Origin: a virus
Reading direction: 5' to 3' (one strand)
Virus record (IMG/VR): IMGVR_UViG_3300008448_008004
Location: 29,829 to 93,828 of that record
DNA length: 64,000 nucleotides
Below, piece by piece: positions 18,677-28,464 of this stretch. Under the pieces are notes generated by a model. That model made no database searches, had not been told where the DNA came from, and saw only the letters and a program-made list of their open reading frames with translations. Position numbers and translations under genes: made by a program. Every line of letters begins with the position of its first letter. Positions within the stretch are counted from its first letter, which is position 1.

Positions 18677-19684
18677 ATGGCCATTAAGAAAAACGATTTC
18701 GGTTCATTAAAGAAAAAATTCTCCACATCGGCGAAGTATAAACCACAAAGATTTTTTGATTTGGGTTCTGACTTCTTGGATGCGGTTGGTTTACCAGGTC
18801 CCGCTATTGGACACCTTAATATGTTGTTAGGTCACTCTGACACAGGAAAAACTACAGCATTAGTTAAAACTGCGGTTGATGCACAAAAGAAAGGTATTCT
18901 ACCTGTATTCATTATTACAGAACAGAAGTGGTCTTTTGAACACGCAAAACTAATGGGGTTTGAATGTGAAGAAGTGGTTGACGAAGAAACGGGTGAACTT
19001 GATTGGGACGGATTTTTTATATTCAACAACAATTTTGAATACATCGAACAAATTACAGATTATATTAATAGTTTGTTAGATGCTCAAGAAAAGGGTGAAT
19101 TAGAATATTCATTATGTTTCTTATGGGATTCAGTAGGGTCTGTTCCTTGTAAGATGACTTATGAAGGTAAAGGTGGTAAACAACACAACGCATCAACATT
19201 GGCCGACAAAATTGGTATGGGTATCAACCAACGTATTTCGGGGTCTCGTAAATCAGATTCTAAATACGAAAATACCTTAATCATTGTTAATCAACCATGG
19301 GTGGAATTACCTGACAATCCGTTCGGTCAACCCAAAATTAAAGCAAAAGGTGGTGAAGCAATTTGGTTAAACTCATCGTTAGTGTTCTTGTTCGGAAATC
19401 AAAAAGGTGCGGGCACAACTAAGATTACAGCAACTAAAGACAAACGAACAGTTAAGTTTGCTACAAGAACAAAAGTATCTGTTATGAAAAACCACATCAA
19501 CGGACTTGGGTTTGAAGATGGTAGAATTATCGTAACGCCACACGGGTTCTTACCGGGTAAAGATACTACAGAGGAGAAAGCTTCCGTAGAAAAGTATAAG
19601 AAAGAATATGCTGAGTATTGGAAGGAAATAATCGGAGTTGATGGTGACTTTGATTTGAAAACAGAAAAAGAAGAAGTAGAGTAG
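18677..19684 (+). CDS. uvsX: UvsX-like RecA-family recombinase
   Basis: The 335-aa protein has a RecA/UvsX core. Walker A is G-H-S-D-T-G-K-T-T at residues 52-60, and Walker B is L-C-F-L-W-D with Asp151. A loop with Q-H-N-A-S-T-L-A-D-K and G-S-R-K-S-D-S-K-Y-E-N-T lies where DNA-binding loops occur, and N-Q-P-W-V follows. It is close in length to T4 UvsX (about 390 aa), though shorter. The protein forms filaments on ssDNA and drives strand exchange, which T4-like phages use for recombination-dependent replication and repair. It lies next to the gp32-like, RNase H and helicase genes, which are its functional partners in T4. I see no separate UvsY gene in this block. Confidence 0.9.
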   Translation: MAIKKNDFGSLKKKFSTSAKYKPQRFFDLGSDFLDAVGLPGPAIGHLNMLLGHSDTGKTTALVKTAVDAQKKGILPVFIITEQKWSFEHAKLMGFECEEVVDEETGELDWDGFFIFNNNFEYIEQITDYINSLLDAQEKGELEYSLCFLWDSVGSVPCKMTYEGKGGKQHNASTLADKIGMGINQRISGSRKSDSKYENTLIIVNQPWVELPDNPFGQPKIKAKGGEAIWLNSSLVFLFGNQKGAGTTKITATKDKRTVKFATRTKVSVMKNHINGLGFEDGRIIVTPHGFLPGKDTTEEKASVEKYKKEYAEYWKEIIGVDGDFDLKTEKEEVE

Positions 19685-19705
19685 TAACAATTAAAAAACA
19701 AAAAA

Positions 19706-20713
19706 GTGACAAAAACCTTATTGGTTGATGGAAACAATTTAATTAAAATTGGTTTTCATGGTGTGAAAGATTACTTTCACAACGGGCAACATATTGGTGC
19801 TATTTGGCACTTTTTAAATACTTTAAGAAAGTTCATAGATGAAAATAACTATAACAAAGTAGTTGTATTTTGGGATAGTGAAACTAATTCGTCACAAAGA
19901 AGACTTATATACCCTAAATATAAGTTAAATCGACGTGAACCATCTAATGAGTATAAAGAAGAATCTTGTGAAGGTCAAAAACAACGAGTTAAACAATATC
20001 TTGAAGAGATGTTTGTAAGACAAGTTCAAGTTGAACATTCTGAGGCCGATGATTTAATTGCTTATTATTGTCAGATTTCTGAAGACGAGGATAAAACTAT
20101 ATTCTCAAGTGATAGAGACCTTACACAATTAATTTCTGAAAAGGTATCTATCTATTCACCATCCACAAAAAGATATTATAAGATGGGGGACACTATTAAA
20201 ATGAGTGATTTTGAAGTTCCCCATTATAATGTCAAAACAATCAAAATTCTTACTGGAGATAGTTCAGACAACATTGACGGTATTTTCTATTTGGGTGAAA
20301 AAACATTATTCAAGTTTTTTCCTGAGTTACTTGAAAATCACGTTGAATTGTCCGATATTTTGTCTAAAGGAGAAGAGTTACTTAAAGAAAATAAAGATAA
20401 CAAATCATTACAAAATCTTTTATCGGGAAAGACAAAAGAAGGTGTTTTTGGTGAAGAGTTTTATGTCATTAACAAAAAACTTGTAGACCTAAGTGAACCT
20501 TTGATAAATGAAGAGGGTAAAGAACTTGTTCAATCGTATTATTCAGAATCATTAGACCCTGATGGGAGAGGTTATAAGAATCTTATTCGAATGATGATGG
20601 AAGATGGATTATTCAAATACTTACCAAAGAGTGATGATAGTTGGGTTTATTTTTTAAAACCATTTTTAAAGTTAACAAGAAAAGAAAAGTCAAAATTCAA
20701 AAACAAAAAGTAA
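19706..20713 (+). CDS. rnh: RNase H / 5'-3' exonuclease (FEN-like), T4 rnh type
   Basis: The 335-aa product starts at GTG and opens T-K-T-L-L-V-D-G-N-N-L-I, the first metal-binding motif of FEN/5'-nuclease proteins. Further acidic motifs follow in order: V-V-V-F-W-D-S-E, V-E-H-S-E-A-D-D-L-I, I-F-S-S-D-R-D-L-T-Q-L and L-T-G-D-S-S-D-N-I-D-G-I, the last belonging to the helix-hairpin-helix region. T4 RNase H (305 aa) removes RNA primers and adjacent DNA from Okazaki fragments. The size and gene position between uvsX and the helicase fit that role. The GTG start is accepted because no ATG precedes the essential N-terminal motif. Confidence 0.85.
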   Translation: MTKTLLVDGNNLIKIGFHGVKDYFHNGQHIGAIWHFLNTLRKFIDENNYNKVVVFWDSETNSSQRRLIYPKYKLNRREPSNEYKEESCEGQKQRVKQYLEEMFVRQVQVEHSEADDLIAYYCQISEDEDKTIFSSDRDLTQLISEKVSIYSPSTKRYYKMGDTIKMSDFEVPHYNVKTIKILTGDSSDNIDGIFYLGEKTLFKFFPELLENHVELSDILSKGEELLKENKDNKSLQNLLSGKTKEGVFGEEFYVINKKLVDLSEPLINEEGKELVQSYYSESLDPDGRGYKNLIRMMMEDGLFKYLPKSDDSWVYFLKPFLKLTRKEKSKFKNKK

Positions 20714-20717
20714 AATT

Positions 20718-21170
20718 ATGAAAGAACAAAACGACGTAACAAAAGTTGAATTTCTTATAACACTAAATGATAATTTCGTGGTTCAAAGATTTTTTAACGT
20801 TAAAGGTTATAATCCTAAAACAAAAGGAAGTGTAGAATTGATAAACTACATGTATGGGCTAAGAGAAGATTTAAAAAACCAACTTCGCAACAAATGTGCG
20901 GTTTATATGTTGGAAAATAGATTTCAAATTGAAGAAGACTCAAGTGTTTTAGAAACATCAAATACAGACGGTCCTGAAAGATTTAACATTATTTTAAGAA
21001 TCGGAAATGAGACAATTTGTCATTATATTATTGACGCTAAATTATACCCCCCAAAGGTAAGATATACGCTGGATGTAAGACCATCAATAAAAAACATATT
21101 GAAGAACCTTACTGACATTTTTTCAGCTAAAAATTTATCTTACAACTATATGAATTATTCGTTAATCTAA
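20718..21170 (+). CDS. Protein of unknown function in the replication block
   Basis: This 150-aa protein is not recognised. It looks like a mixed alpha/beta fold: F-L-I-T-L-N-D-N-F-V-V-Q-R-F-F-N-V-K-G-Y at the N-terminus, a helix with L-R-E-D-L-K-N-Q-L-R, and a C-terminal strand and helix pair (Y-T-L-D-V-R-P-S-I-K). It follows the RNase H gene by four bases and precedes the helicase gene by 40, so it probably works in replication. T4 places its helicase loader near such genes, but I see no similarity that would support that call. Confidence 0.75.
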   Translation: MKEQNDVTKVEFLITLNDNFVVQRFFNVKGYNPKTKGSVELINYMYGLREDLKNQLRNKCAVYMLENRFQIEEDSSVLETSNTDGPERFNIILRIGNETICHYIIDAKLYPPKVRYTLDVRPSIKNILKNLTDIFSAKNLSYNYMNYSLI

Positions 21171-21210
21171 TCATATTTATCATATACAACAATTAAAAAA
21201 ATCAAAAAAT

Positions 21211-22599
21211 ATGTCAGATAAAAAAAGCTTTGGATACCTGGGAAACACTTTTCAAATTCAATTATTGAATAACATTATACTATATAAAGATTTCTCAAAT
21301 TCCATCCTTGAAGTTATCGACCCACACTATTTTGACAACCAATATTTTAGAATTATTTGTCAAATGATTAAGGAATATTATTCCAAATATGAACATACCC
21401 CAACCTTTGATACATTAGAGCAGTTAACAAAATCGGAGGTTTCATCACCAATGGCTCAAAAAAGTATTTTAGATACCTTAGACCAAGTAAAAAACGTATC
21501 AGACGAAGGTTCAATGTTTGTTCAAGAAAAGTCACTTAAATTCTGTAAACAACAAGAACTACAGAAAGTTATGACTAAAGCCCAATCAATTATTGATAAA
21601 GGTGAATTTGAAAGTTATGACCACTTAGAAGAAATGGTTAGAGGAGCGTTACAAGTTGGTGAAGTAGATAAAGGGACAACCGATGTTTTCTTCAACCTTG
21701 ATGAGGTTTTAGATGACGATTATAGACACCCCATTCCAATTGGAGTTCCAGGTATTGACAATCTTCTTCGTGGCGGTTTGGCAAAAGGAGAAATTGGTGT
21801 TATCTTAGCACCCACAGGTGTAGGTAAATCAACTTTCACTACAAAAATTGCTAACCATGCATTTAATTTAGGTTATAATGTTTTACAAGTGTTTTTTGAG
21901 GATAACCCAAAAATCATACAAAGAAAACATATTACACTTTGGACTGGAATGCATCCTGATGATTTAACTGAAAACAGAGATGATGTAGTAGAAAAAGTTA
22001 GACACATTCAATCAACTATGAAAAATAAGTTGATATTGAAAAAGTTACCTTCGGATACGGTAACAATGAACCAAATAAAAAATCAAGTTAGAAAAATGAT
22101 AGCCGAAGGAACAAAGATTGATGTTATCATTTTAGACTATATTGATTGTGTGGTTCCTGATAAAATGTTAAGTGATGAGTGGAAAAGTGAAGGTTCAGTA
22201 ATGAGAGCATTTGAGGCTATGTGTCATGAATTAGATATTGCCGGTTGGACTGCAACTCAGGGTAATAGAAATTCAATATCATCTGAAGTTGTTACTACAG
22301 ACCAAATGGGTGGGTCAATTAAAAAGGCACAAGTGGGTCACGTAATTATAACTGTCGCTAAAAGTTTACAACAAAAAGAAATGAACTTAGCGACGATAGC
22401 AATTACAAAATCAAGAATTGGAAAAGACGGTATTGTCTTTGAAAACTGTAAGTTTGATAATGCAATGCTTGATATAGACACAGAACAAAGTGTAACGTTC
22501 TTAGGTTTAGAAGAACAAAAAGAAGAAAAAAATAGAAATAGAGTTCGAGAGCTTTTAGAAAAGAAAAAGCAGAAAGAACAAGAATCAAAAAGTAATTAA
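21211..22599 (+). CDS. Replicative DNA helicase, gp41-like (DnaB family)
   Basis: The 462-aa product has the two-part layout of DnaB-type helicases. The N-terminal helical domain includes [10 protein letters not shown]. The RecA-like C-terminal domain begins [13 protein letters not shown], with Walker A A-P-T-G-V-G-K-S at residues 200-207 and Walker B D-V-I-I-L-D-Y near Asp309. A glutamine-rich sensor segment (A-T-Q-G-N-R) and Q-M-G-G-S follow. T4 gp41 (475 aa) unwinds the fork as a hexamer and works with primase, whose gene lies at 55691. A TATTTATC element lies 29 bases upstream of the start. The C-terminal tail is highly charged and probably flexible. Confidence 0.9.
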   Translation: MSDKKSFGYLGNTFQIQLLNNIILYKDFSNSILEVIDPHYFDNQYFRIICQMIKEYYSKYEHTPTFDTLEQLTKSEVSSPMAQKSILDTLDQVKNVSDEGSMFVQEKSLKFCKQQELQKVMTKAQSIIDKGEFESYDHLEEMVRGALQVGEVDKGTTDVFFNLDEVLDDDYRHPIPIGVPGIDNLLRGGLAKGEIGVILAPTGVGKSTFTTKIANHAFNLGYNVLQVFFEDNPKIIQRKHITLWTGMHPDDLTENRDDVVEKVRHIQSTMKNKLILKKLPSDTVTMNQIKNQVRKMIAEGTKIDVIILDYIDCVVPDKMLSDEWKSEGSVMRAFEAMCHELDIAGWTATQGNRNSISSEVVTTDQMGGSIKKAQVGHVIITVAKSLQQKEMNLATIAITKSRIGKDGIVFENCKFDNAMLDIDTEQSVTFLGLEEQKEEKNRNRVRELLEKKKQKEQESKSN

Positions 22600-22612
22600 T
22601 TTAAATTTTATT

Positions 22613-23560
22613 ATGGAAAAAATATTAACAGAAAATCCTGGTCGGTTCGTTATCTTCCCAATTGAACACAATGATATATGGGAATTTTACAAACAACACC
22701 AAGCAGCGTTTTGGACCGCTGAAGAAATCGATTTAACAAATGACATCAGAGATTGGGAATCTCTTACTGAGAATGAACAATATTTTGTTAAAAATGTTTT
22801 ATCATTTTTTGCGGCATCTGATGGTATCGTAAATGAAAATTTAGCCGAAAACTTTTATAGAGAGGTTCAATACCCTGAGGCTAAATTCTTTTATGGGATG
22901 CAATTAGCAATGGAAAACATTCACTCACTTATGTATTCATTATTGATTGACACTTACATCAATAATCCAAAAGAAAAGGATGAATGTTTTAACGCGATTG
23001 ATAGATTACCTGCAGTTCAAAAGAAAGCTAAGTGGGCTTTAGAGTGGATTGAAAATGCTTCGTTTGCTGAAAGATTAGTTGCGTTCGCCGCGGTTGAAGG
23101 TATCTTTTTTTCAGGTTCATTCTGTTCAATCTTTTGGTTGAAATCAAGAGGTATTATGCAAGGACTATGTAACGCTAACTCACTTATTTTTAAAGATGAA
23201 AATTTACATTGTGATTTTGCAATTCACTTATTGAATAATCACGTAGAAAAAAGACCATCAGAAAAAAGAATAAAAGAAATTATTTTGTCAGCTTTAGAAA
23301 TTGAAAAAGAATTTATCACAGAATCTCTACCTGTTTCTTTAATTGGTATGAATTCTAATTTAATGAAACAATATTTGGAATTTGTTGTTGATGGATTATT
23401 AGTTAAGTTAGGTTGTTCTAAAGAATTTAACGTTGAACAACCCTTTAAATTCATGGAACAAATCGCTGTGGAAACAAAAGGTAATTTCTTTGAGTCTAGA
23501 ACAGTTGAATACCAAAAAGCGAAGTTAAACGAAACCATAACATTTACAGACGATTTTTAA
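22613..23560 (+). CDS. nrdB: Ribonucleotide reductase small subunit, class Ia
   Basis: The 315-aa protein has the ferritin-like four-helix core of R2. The iron and radical motif E-N-I-H-S-L-M-Y gives Glu101, His104 and the radical tyrosine Tyr108. An upstream W-T-A-E-E-I-D supplies the first Asp ligand, and [10 protein letters not shown] supplies the later Glu and His. It makes the tyrosyl radical used by NrdA to reduce ribonucleoside diphosphates. The C-terminus (I-T-F-T-D-D-F) is the usual acidic, aromatic tail that docks to the large subunit. The gene lies 10 bases before nrdA, in the order B then A. Confidence 0.95.
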   Translation: MEKILTENPGRFVIFPIEHNDIWEFYKQHQAAFWTAEEIDLTNDIRDWESLTENEQYFVKNVLSFFAASDGIVNENLAENFYREVQYPEAKFFYGMQLAMENIHSLMYSLLIDTYINNPKEKDECFNAIDRLPAVQKKAKWALEWIENASFAERLVAFAAVEGIFFSGSFCSIFWLKSRGIMQGLCNANSLIFKDENLHCDFAIHLLNNHVEKRPSEKRIKEIILSALEIEKEFITESLPVSLIGMNSNLMKQYLEFVVDGLLVKLGCSKEFNVEQPFKFMEQIAVETKGNFFESRTVEYQKAKLNETITFTDDF

Positions 23561-23570
23561 ATTATAAACT

Positions 23571-26000
23571 ATGTCATTAAAAATTAATAAAAGAGGAGGG
23601 GAAAGTGCTTCATTTAACCCACAAAAAATTTACAATAGAGTAAAACGTGCGGCAAAAAGCCTTAGCGTAAACTCCGATGAAATATTCATCAAAGTGATAA
23701 CGTCAGTACCAACTGAGGGTGAGATTACAACAAAAGAGTTGGATAAATTGATATATGAAATCGCTGCATCATATACTGGTAGTCACCACGACTATTCCAG
23801 ATTGGCATCATCAGTTGCTATTTCATCATATCATAAAGAAACAAATGATAGTTTTTCACAAACTATGATGTTACTATATGAGGATGGTGTTGTTAATGAA
23901 AAATTAATTGAAACAATTAAAGAATATGGTGAAGACACTATTGACGCAGTTATCAACCATGAAAATGACTATAATTTTGATTACTTTGCTTGGCGTTCAT
24001 TACAAGAAATGTATTTGTTAAAAAGACCAAACGGACAAGTAATTGAAAGACCTCAACATATGTATATGAGAGTTGCTTTATGGGTTACGGATTCTTTTGA
24101 GGCTGCCGCTGAATATTATAAATCGTTGTCCAACCAATTGATTTCAAAGGCAACCCCAATCATGATTAATGCTGGAACTAAGGTTCCCCAACTTGCTTCT
24201 TGTGTATTACATTATAATAATTCAGATTCAAGAGACGGTTTACTTGGAACACTTAATGATATATCAACATTCTCATCAGACGCTGCAGGTATTGGTTTAT
24301 CCATGTCTAACATCAGAAGTAAAGAAAGTAGAATTTCATCATCAGGTGGTTATGCAGGAGGATTGTTAAAATATTTAAAAATTGTTAATGAGTCATTAAG
24401 ATACTTTAACCAACAAGGAAGAAGACCGGGAAGTGCTGCGATATACATCGAACCATGGCACAAAGACATTATTGATTTATTAGATATTAAAAAGAACACA
24501 GGTGCTGAAGAATTAAGAGCTCGTGATTTATTTACAGCAATTTGGATTCCCGATAACTTTATGAGAGCGGTAAAAAATAATTCAGATTGGTATTTGTTTT
24601 GCCCTAATGACATCATTAAGGCCGGTTTAAAACCTTTACAAGAATGTTACGGAGAGGAATATGAAGAAATGTATAATAGAGCAGTTCAAATGGGGTTAGG
24701 TAAAAAAGTATCTGCTCAAACTATTTGGAGTAAAATTATTGAATCACAAATTGAAACTGGTGTTCCTTATTTATGTTCTAAAGATAATGCTAATAAAAAA
24801 ACCAATCATCAAAATATTGGTGTAATTAAACAATCCAATCTTTGTAATGAGATTTACCAATATACCGACGAAAAGACGACAGCGATTTGTACTCTTTCAT
24901 CTATGGTCCTTAAAAACTTTGTTGAGGGCGGTAAATTTAACTTTGAGTTGTTATTTAACGAAGTTAGAAAAGTTGTTAGAGCTTTGAATAAAGTTGTTGA
25001 TATTAATAACTATTCAACTGAAAAAGGTAGAAAGGGTGGTTTAGAACAAAGAGCAATCGCGATTGGAACTCAAGGTTTAGCCGATGTATTCTATTTAATG
25101 GATTATATATTCACATCAGAGGAAGCTAAAAAATTAAATAAAGATATTTTTGAAACTATCTATTATGCCGCTATTTTTGAAAGTAACCAACTTTGTAAAG
25201 AAGGTAAGTATCAACAATACACATACTTCAATAATTCACCAATGTCAAAAGGTATTTTCCAATATGATATGTGGGGATTAAATGAAGACAATCTTTCAGG
25301 AATGTGGGATTGGGATAAGTTAAAAGAAAATGTTAAAGAACATGGAATTTGTAATTCATTATTCACCGCTCAAATGCCGGTAGCGTCTTCTGCTAAGATT
25401 ACAGGTTCATTTGAAATGACCGAACCTGCACACTCGGCGTTATTTAATAGAAGAGTTGTGGGTGGTGAAATTATGATTGTTAACAAATACCTTATTAATG
25501 ACTTTGAAAAAATTGGTATTTGGTGTGAGGATTTGAAAAATGAAATAATCATCAACGAAGGGTCAATTCAGAATATCAACTTCAATAATTACTTAGATAG
25601 TGAAGATAAAAATTACAATAAAAAAGTTAAACGAATTGAACATTTAATACCTAAATACAAAACTATTTGGGAGATTTCACAAAAACAACTTATTGATATG
25701 GCAGCCGACAGAGCACCATTTATCGACCAATCCCAATCGATGAATATTTACATGGCTAACCCAACATTATCAAAGATTACCTCATCTCACTTTCATGCAT
25801 GGGAAAGAGGATTAAAAACACTTTGTTATTATGTTAGAACGAAGGCTATTTCAACGGGAGCAAAACATTTAGCTTTGGATATGTCAAAAAAAGAAAAACC
25901 AAAAGTTAAATTCGAAACACCAACGGTAGATTATTCAAATATAAATTTACCACCAAAACCTGAAAATTCAGATTTCGATTGTTTTGGTTGTTCTTCTTAA
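23571..26000 (+). CDS. nrdA: Ribonucleotide reductase large subunit, class Ia
   Basis: The 809-aa protein has a complete R1 layout. An N-terminal ATP-cone (about residues 1-90, S-F-N-P-Q-K-I-Y-N-R-V) suggests dATP feedback control. The redox cysteine pair is Cys211 (A-S-C-V) and Cys440 (I-C-T-L-S-S). The catalytic triad is in N-L-C-N-E (Asn423, Cys425, Glu427). The mobile C-terminal pair is Cys804 and Cys807 in D-C-F-G-C-S-S, which accepts electrons from a thioredoxin or glutaredoxin not seen here. The enzyme supplies dNDPs for phage DNA synthesis. All key residues are present and the length is normal. It is the last gene of the replication block and ends 11 bases before a strong terminator. 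Confidence 0.95.
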   Translation: MSLKINKRGGESASFNPQKIYNRVKRAAKSLSVNSDEIFIKVITSVPTEGEITTKELDKLIYEIAASYTGSHHDYSRLASSVAISSYHKETNDSFSQTMMLLYEDGVVNEKLIETIKEYGEDTIDAVINHENDYNFDYFAWRSLQEMYLLKRPNGQVIERPQHMYMRVALWVTDSFEAAAEYYKSLSNQLISKATPIMINAGTKVPQLASCVLHYNNSDSRDGLLGTLNDISTFSSDAAGIGLSMSNIRSKESRISSSGGYAGGLLKYLKIVNESLRYFNQQGRRPGSAAIYIEPWHKDIIDLLDIKKNTGAEELRARDLFTAIWIPDNFMRAVKNNSDWYLFCPNDIIKAGLKPLQECYGEEYEEMYNRAVQMGLGKKVSAQTIWSKIIESQIETGVPYLCSKDNANKKTNHQNIGVIKQSNLCNEIYQYTDEKTTAICTLSSMVLKNFVEGGKFNFELLFNEVRKVVRALNKVVDINNYSTEKGRKGGLEQRAIAIGTQGLADVFYLMDYIFTSEEAKKLNKDIFETIYYAAIFESNQLCKEGKYQQYTYFNNSPMSKGIFQYDMWGLNEDNLSGMWDWDKLKENVKEHGICNSLFTAQMPVASSAKITGSFEMTEPAHSALFNRRVVGGEIMIVNKYLINDFEKIGIWCEDLKNEIIINEGSIQNINFNNYLDSEDKNYNKKVKRIEHLIPKYKTIWEISQKQLIDMAADRAPFIDQSQSMNIYMANPTLSKITSSHFHAWERGLKTLCYYVRTKAISTGAKHLALDMSKKEKPKVKFETPTVDYSNINLPPKPENSDFDCFGCSS

Positions 26001-26010
26001 TCACGACACT

Positions 26011-26038
26011 AATCCCGACACTATGTCGGGATTTTTTA
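26011..26038 (+). terminator. Strong intrinsic terminator ending the replication block
   Basis: A perfect 10-bp stem (AATCCCGACA with TGTCGGGATT) closes a three-base CTA loop and is followed by a T run. It separates nrdA from the baseplate wedge genes. Confidence 0.9.
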
Positions 26039-26073
26039 TTTAATAACTATTTATTGAAAATATCACGACACTA

Positions 26074-26081
26074 TATTTATC
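26074..26081 (+). promoter_or_regulatory. TATTTATC element before the gp25-like gene
   Basis: TATTTATC lies 4 bases before the ATG at 26086, and a second near-copy TATTTATT lies at 26048-26055. The second would leave a normal leader if it were a promoter core; the first is too close for that. They follow the recurrent pattern at structural genes. Confidence 0.3.
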
Positions 26082-26085
26082 TAAT

Positions 26086-26550
26086 ATGGCAAACGGAATA
26101 ACATATGGTATACATTTTCCATTTTTACAAAGCGAAAAGGGAAATTACTTAAAGTTGACGGAAACGACTGATGAAGAAATCAGGACCGACCTAATACATT
26201 TGCTTATGACCCGAAGAGGAACAAGATATTTTTTACCTGATTTTGGAACAAGATTGTATGAATATATTTTTGAACCTTTAGATGGCGCAACCTTTGAAGA
26301 AATTAGGGCTGAAATCCAAGAACAGGTTGATAAATACATTCCTAACCTTACAATTAATAGTATTACTGTTGAATCATATAACGATAGTGGTGATGTTGCA
26401 GGACAATTGGATTATGAATTATTGGGGCAAGCGAGTATTTATCGCATACCGGGAGCGAATACTGCAGAGTACAGTGCAAAAATAAAAATTGACTATACAA
26501 ATGACGCAAGGGCTTTTGGTAGTAGACAGTTTGTGATAATCAACATATAA
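26086..26550 (+). CDS. Baseplate wedge subunit gp25-like
   Basis: The 154-aa protein matches the GPW/gp25 family. It has the family signature around L-L-M-T-R-R-G-T-R-Y-F-L-P-D-F-G-T-R-L-Y-E-Y-I-F-E-P, followed by a helix (I-R-A-E-I-Q-E-Q-V-D-K-Y-I) and a strand carrying I-T-V-E-S-Y. gp25 has a lysozyme-like fold without enzymatic activity; in contractile tails it joins the first sheath ring to the wedge core bundle formed with gp6. The next gene encodes gp6, with one base between them, as in many contractile systems. The length is slightly above T4 gp25 (132 aa). Confidence 0.9.
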   Translation: MANGITYGIHFPFLQSEKGNYLKLTETTDEEIRTDLIHLLMTRRGTRYFLPDFGTRLYEYIFEPLDGATFEEIRAEIQEQVDKYIPNLTINSITVESYNDSGDVAGQLDYELLGQASIYRIPGANTAEYSAKIKIDYTNDARAFGSRQFVIINI

Positions 26551-26551
26551 T

Positions 26552-28390
26552 ATGGCAAATAACAAAATTAATTACACGGATAGGGATTTTGAATCCATAA
26601 GAGACGGGTTAATAAATTACACTAAACAGTATTACCCCGAACTTATTCAAAACTTTAACGACGCATCTGTGTTTTCGGTTTTGATGGATTTGAATGCTGC
26701 GGTCGCAGATAACTTACATTACCATATTGATAGAAGTATACAAGAAACGGTATTACAATATGCTCAACAAAAATCTTCAATTTATAATATTGCAAGAACT
26801 TATGGTTTAAAAATACCGGGGTATAGACCATCTGTTGCTGTGGTAGATATTTCAATTACAGTTCCACCTTTAGGGGATGCTGAAGATTATAGATATTTAG
26901 GGATTTTAAGGGCAGGGTCGCAATTTAATGGTGGAGGAACTACATTTGAAACGGTATATGATATTGATTTTTCAACACAATACAATCAAGAAGGTGAAGT
27001 TAATAGAACGAAAGTTCCAACTTTTGACGCTAATAATAAAATTATAAATTACATTATTACCAAAAGAGAGGTTGTTGTTAATGGAACTACAAAAGTTTTT
27101 AAAAGAGTTATAAACGCAACCGATGTTGTCCCATTCTTTAATTTCTTTTTACCCGAAAGAAACGTATTGGGGGTAAATGCGATAATACAAAGAGACGGAA
27201 CAAGTTACCCTAATGTACCAAATTATGGAGAGTTTTTAACCGCTAATAATAAATGGTATGAAGTTGACGCATTGGCAGAAGACACTGTTTTTATTGAAGA
27301 CCCGACTAAACCTGTAGATAATGCGGGTATAAAAGTTGGTAAATATATTAAAACTGAAAACAGATTTATTACCGAATACACACCTGAAGGTTTTTTAAAA
27401 ATACAATTTGGTGGAGGAACAACAACACCTAATATACAACTTGCTAATTTTGCAAAACAAGGTATTAATTTAGATTTGGCTAATTACCAAAACAATATTG
27501 GACTTGGACTTACCGTCCAACCAAATACCACAATATTTGTTCAGTATAGAACTGGAGGTGGTTTAGCGTCTAATGTTGGTGTAGGGGTAATCAATCAAGT
27601 AGGAACTATTGATTTTGCGGTTAATGGACCTTCAGATTCTATTAACTCTAATGTGTTAAACTCTTTAGTGGTGAATAATGTAACTGCAGCAATTGGAGGA
27701 GCCAACCCACCCTCAACTGAAGAAGTTAGAAACATGGTCGCATTTAATTTTGCGGCACAAAGAAGGGCAGTTACCGTTAATGATTATAAATCGTTAATTG
27801 ATACGATGCCAGGAAAATTTGGAGCACCTGCAAAGGTTGCAATTACAGAAAACAATAATAAAATAACAGTTCAAATATTGTCTTATGACCAAACAGGTAA
27901 ATTAACACAAATAGTATCAAACAATTTAAAAACAAATTTGGCAACATATCTTTCTAAATTTAGAATGATAAACGACTATATACAAATTGATGTGGCAAAG
28001 GTTATTGATTTAGCTTTTGATATCTATGTGGTTGTGGAGTCAAGCGTTAATAGAGGTCAGGTTATTACTGAACTAATTAACCAAGTTTCAAATTACATGT
28101 CACCCGAAAATAGAGATATGGGTGAAAATGTTAATATTTCGGATATAAGAAGATTAATTCAAAACACCGCTGGTGTTATAAGTTTAAGTAAATTACAAGT
28201 GTTTAATAAAGTTGGGGGACAATACTCGACTTCTGAGACATCTCAAAGATATCTTAATAAAGCGACAAAAGAAATAGAATTAATTGATGATAATATATTT
28301 GCAGAACCAACACAAATATATCAAGTTAGATTTGATAATAAAGACATTAGGGTTTTTGTTAAAAATCTAACCTCAGTAGATTTTACATAA
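26552..28390 (+). CDS. Baseplate wedge subunit gp6-like (baseplate J family)
   Basis: This 612-aa protein is close in length to T4 gp6 (660 aa). The N-terminus (N-Y-T-D-R-D-F-E-S-I-R-D-G-L) and the following helix (V-L-M-D-L-N-A-A-V-A-D-N-L-H-Y-H-I-D-R) are typical of gp6, where this part joins the core bundle. A C-terminal stretch with A-V-T-V-N-D-Y-K-S-L-I and R-D-M-G-E-N-V-N-I-S-D-I-R-R matches the baseplate-J-like domain. Dimers of gp6 form the iris ring that opens on sheath contraction. It directly follows gp25 and precedes the large wedge-like proteins. Confidence 0.85.
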   Translation: MANNKINYTDRDFESIRDGLINYTKQYYPELIQNFNDASVFSVLMDLNAAVADNLHYHIDRSIQETVLQYAQQKSSIYNIARTYGLKIPGYRPSVAVVDISITVPPLGDAEDYRYLGILRAGSQFNGGGTTFETVYDIDFSTQYNQEGEVNRTKVPTFDANNKIINYIITKREVVVNGTTKVFKRVINATDVVPFFNFFLPERNVLGVNAIIQRDGTSYPNVPNYGEFLTANNKWYEVDALAEDTVFIEDPTKPVDNAGIKVGKYIKTENRFITEYTPEGFLKIQFGGGTTTPNIQLANFAKQGINLDLANYQNNIGLGLTVQPNTTIFVQYRTGGGLASNVGVGVINQVGTIDFAVNGPSDSINSNVLNSLVVNNVTAAIGGANPPSTEEVRNMVAFNFAAQRRAVTVNDYKSLIDTMPGKFGAPAKVAITENNNKITVQILSYDQTGKLTQIVSNNLKTNLATYLSKFRMINDYIQIDVAKVIDLAFDIYVVVESSVNRGQVITELINQVSNYMSPENRDMGENVNISDIRRLIQNTAGVISLSKLQVFNKVGGQYSTSETSQRYLNKATKEIELIDDNIFAEPTQIYQVRFDNKDIRVFVKNLTSVDFT

Positions 28391-28464
28391 GATTATTTAT
28401 TTCCGTAATGTCTTACCTATTTTTTTTAAAATGGGCAAAATAACTATTTATTTTTAAAAGACTA
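28391..28464 (+). other. Intergenic region with two TATTTATT elements
   Basis: This 74-base gap holds TATTTATT at 28394-28401 and again at 28445-28452, the second 12 bases before the next ATG. Between them an imperfect hairpin (CCTATTTT with AAAATGGG) is present, but no T run follows it. A separate promoter for the long wedge/fibre operon is plausible. Confidence 0.35.

Noticed and set aside
28416-28435. Hairpin CCTATTTT/AAAATGGG as a terminator after the gp6-like gene
   Set aside because: The stem is weak, includes a wobble pair, and no T run follows; it is more likely chance in a T/A-rich gap.
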